The notes under the pieces: model-generated
What the model saw: only the letters and a program-made list of their open reading frames with translations
Told to the model about the DNA's origin: nothing
Database searches by the model: none
In this document: in pieces, positions 58,444 through 64,000 of the stretch
How positions within the stretch are numbered: position 1 is the first letter of the stretch
Layout of the letters: each line of letters opens with the position of its first letter
Position numbers and translations under genes: made by a program
NCBI GenBank assembly: GCA_022577435.1
Contig: JAKOON010000007.1
Span: 12,896,926-12,960,925 of the forward strand
Origin: Embiotoca jacksoni
Taxonomy: Eukaryota; Chordata; Actinopteri; Embiotocidae
Direction of reading: 5' to 3'
Length of the DNA: 64,000 bases

Positions 58444-59409
58444 GTGTGTTTAAACTTTGATGCGCAATCTCATCAGTATATGTCTAAAATAGTATTCTAC
58501 ATGACAACTGAACCAGTGTGATGCGGTTCAGAGCCTCTATAAAAGCTCGTAAGTGGACCTCGAGTGCAGAATGGCCAGTTCTTTAAACTCAGTACTTGTG
58601 GATTAAGTGGATTAAAATCCCGGCATGTAGCAAGACATGAATTTATGACAGATGTGTTTATTTTACCCCATAAAAGCTAAAGGTTCAAGTTAAAACCACA
58701 TCGATTCACCAATATGAACTTCTTCTTTTTTTTTTTCATTTAACAGGTTGAACCTGGAAGAAGACAAACTCAGATCTCAGGTGAGCAGAGAGAAACTTTC
58801 CCCCTTGGACAGATGAATTTGCAGTATTGCAGCAATGTCAAACTCTGCTCATAAATCATTCCTGCGCAGTGAAGGTGACGCCATCCCAGTGAAGTAACAA
58901 TCAGTCAAACACATGTATCAGCAAAGGGGAATTTAAACTAGAATGCTTAGACCATATCTCTCATGATAATAATTTGCATTTGATCAAAATCACAAGTTCA
59001 TGTTCTGTAAGAGAAATCTTTTGCTGTTCACTAGATGTCACTGTTATCCCATTCTTATAGGAGACACTGACTGCACTGATCATTGTGAGTGTTCCCAAAA
59101 ATAAATGCATCAAAATGAAATGCATACCCACTTCCAAAGTCAGTGGATGGGCTTGAATGAGACTCGAGAAAAATAAGAACTAGGCAGGGCTGCGGTTTTG
59201 CTTTAAGATCGCTGTTTGTCCGGTTGAGCCCGCTGGGAGTGGGACGGTTGACATTTCAATACAACTTTCAGTGAAATTGCCAAACATTTATCACACTGAC
59301 TCCACTGAGGGAATACGGGAGAGGTCCTGCACACTATTCTTGGTGGACAGAATATTTTGACCTGGATCACAGCAGAAGCGCGTCACCGCGGGTGGGCGTG
59401 GCTTAACGC

Positions 59410-59433
59410 GGGGGGGGGGGGGGGGGGGGGGGG
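59410..59433. repeat. G24 homopolymer
   Basis: Twenty-four consecutive G residues about 800 bp upstream of the kctd12 start codon. Confidence 0.9.
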
Positions 59434-59541
59434 TAACGTTGTGTCCTCCGTTACGCTGCAGTTCGAGTTCCAGTCTGACACGAGACAGGAGCAGAGGGAC
59501 CGAAAAGCCGATCAGCTCGCGTACATCTCCACCCCCAGGTG

Positions 59542-59670
59542 ATGGAGAAGACGGAGATCTTTTTATACTTCTTCCTCTGCTCCCACTACATCTTCAACAT
59601 CGTCTTCGTCACGTGGGTTTTCAAGAGCTTGCCACCCGCAGATTTGACCAACTATGGATTGTCTAATTGA
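59542..59670 (+). other. 42-codon ORF encoding a membrane-type peptide
   Basis: ATG at 59542, TGA at 59668-59670. The peptide starts MEKTE and then has a strongly hydrophobic, aromatic stretch of about 20 residues (IFLYFFLCSHYIFNIVFVTW), followed by a short polar tail. It looks like a single-pass membrane micropeptide, or the first coding exon of something longer, because a GTGGGT donor-like site lies at about 59614. I recognise no family and coding is unproven. Confidence 0.25.
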
Positions 59671-60209
59671 AGTTGGCCCACCTGATCCTGTTTGCACCAG
59701 GACAACCGAGCGAAACTAGAGCGAGTGAAGTCGTTATGAGCAGTTGTGTAAATGGTGCATTTCCTGCTCAGAGAACTGGTGTAAGAAGCATCATTTCATC
59801 CTCGGGATACCACATCCATCTGCGTAAAGGACATGGACATGACGGTTCCGTTCACCACTGCCTGAAATAGGTACCCACTCCGCGCTATGTTTTAGTAACT
59901 AAAGGAGAAAGCTGTAGTTAGAATAGAGAGTGTGCTTGTGCGCTTGTTTTATTTTATGCGAGCGTTTTTTGGGTTTTTTTTTTTTTTGCGCGCATATCAA
60001 TTGCGCACCGCATTTTGGCCGCTCCGCTACTAGAGGCGATCCGCAGCGGGATCTGGAAACCTTTGAAAGGCAACAAGCCACACCAATCACTGTGAAAGGT
60101 TTTTTTGTTTTTTTTTGTACTGAGGACACAGTCAAGTCCTGCCATTTGAACTTAACTGAGAGAGTTTTAAAAGCTGCATTCAAGTGCACCTGTGTGGGAG
60201 GAGTGAACC

Positions 60210-61061
60210 ATGGCTTTACCAGATGGTGGCATATCTGGGGAGGAGGTACCATTCCCAGAGATCATAGAGCTCAATGTTGGCGGACAGGTGTACATAACCC
60301 GCTTCTCTACCCTCACAAGTGTGCCGGATTCTCTGCTATGGGAGATGTTCAGTCAAAAGTCTGCCAAAGGGCTGGCAAGGGACACCAAGGGCCGCTTCTT
60401 TGTGGACCGTGATGGTTTCTTGTTCCGTTACATCTTGGACTACATGCGGGACCAGCAGCTGGTTCTTCCAGACCACTTCCCCGAGCGCGGGCGTCTGCAG
60501 AGGGAGGCCGAGTTCTTCAACCTGCCAGAGCTCGTCAAGCTGCTGGCACCCAAAATCAGCAAGCAGAACTCCCTGGGTGACGAGGGATGTCAGAGCGACC
60601 CGGAGGAGTCCTCACCTGGGATTGAGCCGGCCCGTAACCTCGGCTCCCTGGGTGCTGCCGCTGCCGCCTGTGCTAGCCTGGTGCCCGGCGCCATGGATGG
60701 CAAACGGTCCGGGTTCATCACAATCGGCTACCGAGGCTCGTACACCCTGGGCCGCGACAGCCACACCGATGCCAAATTCCGCCGGGTGGCGCGGATCATG
60801 GTGTGTGGGAAGACCTCCCTGGCCAAAGAGGTGTTTGGGGAGACGCTGAACGAGAGCCGTGACCCCGACCGCCCCCCCGAGCGCTACACGTCCCGCTATT
60901 ATCTCAAGTTCACCTTTCTGGAGCAGGCTTTTGACAAGCTGGCAGATGCAGGCTTTCACATGGTGGCCTGTAACTCCACAGGAACCTGCGCCTTTGCCCA
61001 TGAGCAGACGGACGACAAGATCTGGACCAGCTACACTGAATATGTGTTCTACCGTGAGTGA
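60210..61061 (+). CDS. kctd12: BTB/POZ protein KCTD12, GABA-B receptor auxiliary subunit
   Basis: The family member KCTD12 (pfetin) binds the C-tail of GABA-B2 and G-protein beta-gamma at the plasma membrane, and speeds desensitisation of the receptor response. Single coding exon, 283 aa. The start has a perfect Kozak context (GAACCATGG). The BTB/T1 domain spans about residues 18-115 (IELNVGGQVYITR, DSLLWEMF, FVDRDGFLFRYILDYMR). A short Ala/Ser-rich linker follows, then the C-terminal H1 domain from about 167 (SGFITIGYRGSYTLGRD, CGKTSLAKEVFG, ESRDPDRPPERYTSRYYLKF, KIWTSYTEYVFYRE). It is shorter than human KCTD12 (325 aa), mainly in the N-terminal and linker low-complexity parts. KCTD8 and KCTD16 are longer, with extra C-terminal tails. 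Likely one of the two teleost kctd12 duplicates. Confidence 0.93.
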   Translation: MALPDGGISGEEVPFPEIIELNVGGQVYITRFSTLTSVPDSLLWEMFSQKSAKGLARDTKGRFFVDRDGFLFRYILDYMRDQQLVLPDHFPERGRLQREAEFFNLPELVKLLAPKISKQNSLGDEGCQSDPEESSPGIEPARNLGSLGAAAAACASLVPGAMDGKRSGFITIGYRGSYTLGRDSHTDAKFRRVARIMVCGKTSLAKEVFGETLNESRDPDRPPERYTSRYYLKFTFLEQAFDKLADAGFHMVACNSTGTCAFAHEQTDDKIWTSYTEYVFYRE

Positions 61062-63020
61062 GACTATCGGCTTTGTTCCCCCGGTTCCCTCACCCTGTGA
61101 TCCAGAGCCCCCACCCCCCCTCCGGCCTCCAGCCATCCCGTCTTTCTCTCTCTCTGATGGCTTCTGCACCAGTAGATGCACCGTAGATGTTTTGCCCCTC
61201 CACCTCTCTTTGCAGCCTCCAGATTTGTATCCTATGAACAGTGCCCAGCTGCTGCTCTGACTCTTCTTCATACCTTCTCTGCAGGTCCATTCTGCAGCCT
61301 TCCCCCCCCTCAACCCCAAAAACCCGCCCCTCCCTTCACCGTCAGGTCCGGCCCCTCGCTTAAAGCCGCCGCTACATCTAGTTGTAGTCCCCCAGTCCTC
61401 AGCCACAGCAACCGCACATCCCTCCCTGCAGAGACTGATACCATCTATGTACTATTCCCCTTTTGTACTCTCTATGTATTGTATCTGCCTTGGTGAAGCA
61501 CAATACTGTATCCAAGAGCTAATCTTGTTAAATATGCGCCCCGGTGTGTCTCTGTGACTAGTGAACCAGTCATAAGGGGCATAAGGGAAAGGGCTTCAAA
61601 GAGTTGCCGTGATGTACACAGTGCTATACTCTGCCGGCTTACTTGAGCAGATCGGACTCTCTCCCGCTCCTCTAAACTAAATGACCAAATAATTGGACAT
61701 CTTATCAGCCTTGAGGGCCGTGAGCAGCCCCAGCACAAGAAAGAAGTGTAATCTTATTTCCCTTCGTTTTTATTAACTGTGTCCAGCACCATGTGGTTTG
61801 GGAATGTGCCATATAGTTAATCTGTTCAGCTGTTGCATCGAATGAATGAGGGCTTAACAGCCACGCAGACAGGAAAAGACTGAAGTGAACTTTTTCATCT
61901 TGAAAGGAAAAAGTAGGATGTAGTTGTGTGAAGTCTCCTATTCAAAAAAAAAAAAAAAAAAAAAAAAAGGAGCAGGGTTTCGGTGGTAAACGTACAAACA
62001 ACAGACTTTGATGAAAAAGGATGAAAGCTTAAATATCAAGAGATCTCGTAGACGGAAAGGAAGAGAAAGAAGTTGCAGGATGAAGTGTGTGTATTGATTG
62101 TGCAGTGGAGCTTTTAGTATTTTAATCACCCACACTGGGAGGGCAGAGGACACGGAAGGTGTTACATCACCTCAAAGCCCACTGCTGTATTTCACGCTCA
62201 TTGTGCTTCTTTGACATTTCTTTGTTCGATTACATATTAAAAAGGATTCTTAGCGTGAATCACTTCTTGGGATTGGCTTACACCATGACGTTCGTAAAAG
62301 ACAACAAAAAAAACAAAAAAAAAAAAAAGTGGTCGTCACCATAGCGGATCATGTTTTGGGTGTTCTGTAAACAATGATGTTATTCTTAATACTCAGTATT
62401 AGTTGAAGCTGCTGCATATTTGATAACAGCTCTCACTTACTGTAACTGAATACCCATGAGAAAGGAGTAGGATTATGCTGTAGCCAGCCAAAGCCCAATA
62501 TTTTCTCACCGCTGTAGCAACGGGCATCGTGAGGGCAGTTTAACAGCGACTTCAAGTTATGAAGGAGCAGGTCAAGAAACGAGGGTTGTTTCCAGATACA
62601 GCCTCGGGACAGGTCTGCACATCATATACCTCAGACGAAAACACGCTTAAATCCAACAGGATCCAGCAGATTGCATAAAATGCAGACATGGTTAAGAAAA
62701 TATCCAAAAATACAGATGCTGTAGTAAGATTAGAGGTTTAACATGAAGTGAATTTTGGTTTGAGAGTCAGAGTAGCGCAGGACTTCACCTGAGCTGTAAG
62801 GTGTCAGGTTGTAGTTTGATGTCTGGCGGTGACAGTACATGTATTCTGAAATGTCTAGAAATCGCAATATTGTGTTTCAGCGTGATGAAGTGCTGTTGAC
62901 ATCTGAGTCAATATGTTAGACGTGCTGCAGTGTGTCGCTGCAGCCGTAGACGACACTGAATTTAAAAAGTGTTCAGCAAAAAAAACAAAAACGAATTGAT
63001 TTGTCAAATAAAAGATGTTT
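61062..63020 (+). other. kctd12: kctd12 3' UTR
   Basis: Long noncoding tail. It includes an A-run at about 61943-61968. The best poly(A) signal is AATAAA at 63007-63012, and no earlier AATAAA is seen after the stop. Confidence 0.6.
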
Positions 63021-64000
63021 TCTTTCTATTCTGGTTGTATTTTCCATTCGTAACAAAAACCTTGATTTATTTATTTTCAGTTTTGAATGGCAATGAGCTC
63101 AAAGTAAAAATGTCACATGCCCTCCTATCACTGCAGTACTTCTCAGTGACAATATAACTCAATCACAAGTAAACCAATTCAAATTTTCTTCTCTGCATTT
63201 CCCATATAAGGAAATATCCTTGGACATAAACCCTACTTCATATTAAATGTTCATCTCTTTGCCCTCAGGCACCAGTTCCCCCATCCTTCCATCTGCTTTT
63301 CCACTGTTTTCTCCACATTTTTCCCTCTCTCTCTCTTTTTTTCTTTTCTTGTCCGCCCAGTCTTGTATGGAGCATTTGACCAAGAAAACAGAGCCAAGAA
63401 AGAAACGAGGACATGCACAGATAACAGGCTCTGTTAAAGCAGATTGCAAAACCCTTATTTTGTTGCCAATAATTGACCTAATTACATTGTACAGTCAAAA
63501 TCGTGAAGAGGATTGGATGGAAAATTCCGGACTGCTGAACTGCTGTAGTATTTAAGGCTTCCTGCGGAGCAACAATTCGGCCCATTTCTAAAAGATTAGA
63601 AGTCATTTTTGTCTGTTGCCAATGCAGACAGTATTTTCACTGAGCGCAAATACAGACAGCAAAGTAGTCATAATTTACATTAGAAAATCAACCAGGCCAG
63701 ACTGAGATCAGGTTTAGACGCTAATTGTGATGATCTCTTGGTAAGACAGGATTCACAAAAAGTGGTGAAAAATTCATGCGGCTCGCCGTCCTGGAAACTA
63801 GATGATTTTTGTTGCGGTCCGGAATGCATGACGAATCCTCCGAGACCGGGACAATACAGTGCCTGCCTGCAGTTTCTCCCCAGCCCAAAACAAACAGTCC
63901 CAGGCAGCAGCATTCCTCTCCGTCACTGTCCTTCGGCACACCACTGCAACACGGGAAGTGCCAAGGTCGGTCATTAGCGCGGGCGTGGAGAGAGACGTGG
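63021..64000. other. Downstream intergenic sequence
   Basis: No exon, RNA gene or recognised repeat. The last 30 bases turn CpG-rich, which may be the edge of another regulatory block outside the window. Confidence 0.5.

Noticed and set aside
60612..61406. 264-codon minus-strand ORF
   Set aside because: It is the antisense shadow of the GC-rich kctd12 H1 domain and continues into the 3' UTR. No antisense similarity or splice signals are seen.

Overview
This is nuclear DNA from a ray-finned fish, most likely a percomorph teleost. The evidence is compact spliced vertebrate genes, AT-rich introns, many microsatellites, a tRNA-derived SINE of teleost type, an L1/Tx1-type LINE and a Tc1-like relic. 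There are no prokaryotic, organellar or viral genes.

Seven protein-coding genes can be read exon by exon. All lie on the + strand, head to tail: frmpd3 (3' eleven coding exons, 1220-19558; the 5' end with the PDZ domain lies before the window), prps1 (23632-26554, complete, 318 aa), slc25a53 (28586-29458, complete, 290 aa), a beta-thymosin resembling TMSB15 (32518-33851, 53 aa), slain1 (37494-46474, 624 aa), znf711 (49503-53138, 862 aa) and kctd12 (60210-61061, 283 aa). Exon phases close without error in every spliced model.

Layout: 1-21.2 kb is frmpd3. A 7.2 kb intron holds a decayed LINE at about 2.34-6.90 kb, and the next intron holds a 200 bp TATC array. 21.2-23.3 kb is intergenic, and the prps1 promoter follows with an E-box and a perfect CRE. 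27.5-31.2 kb is the slc25a53 unit with its long 3' UTR. 31.2-34.0 kb is the thymosin gene with a SINE in its intron. 34.0-36.65 kb is empty intergenic DNA. 36.65-47.3 kb is slain1, starting at a CpG-rich block. 48.0-54.8 kb is znf711. 54.8-60 kb is mostly noncoding, with a Tc1 relic, a GC-rich block at 58.1-58.45 kb, three exon-like segments in compatible phase and a 42-codon membrane-type ORF. 60-63 kb is kctd12 and its 3' UTR.

The genes are not a pathway. prps1 makes PRPP for nucleotide synthesis. slc25a53 is an orphan mitochondrial carrier. The thymosin buffers G-actin and slain1 promotes microtubule growth. znf711 is a transcription factor, kctd12 an auxiliary subunit of GABA-B receptors and frmpd3 a membrane scaffold. 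What joins them is ancestral linkage. frmpd3, prps1, slc25a53, TMSB15 and ZNF711 are on human Xq21-q22, while SLAIN1 and KCTD12 are on human 13q22. I found no clearly new biological system. The most notable points are an octapeptide expansion in the acidic domain of znf711, a GC-AG intron in that gene, a 21-bp in-frame duplication in the thymosin, and possible unannotated transcription between znf711 and kctd12.
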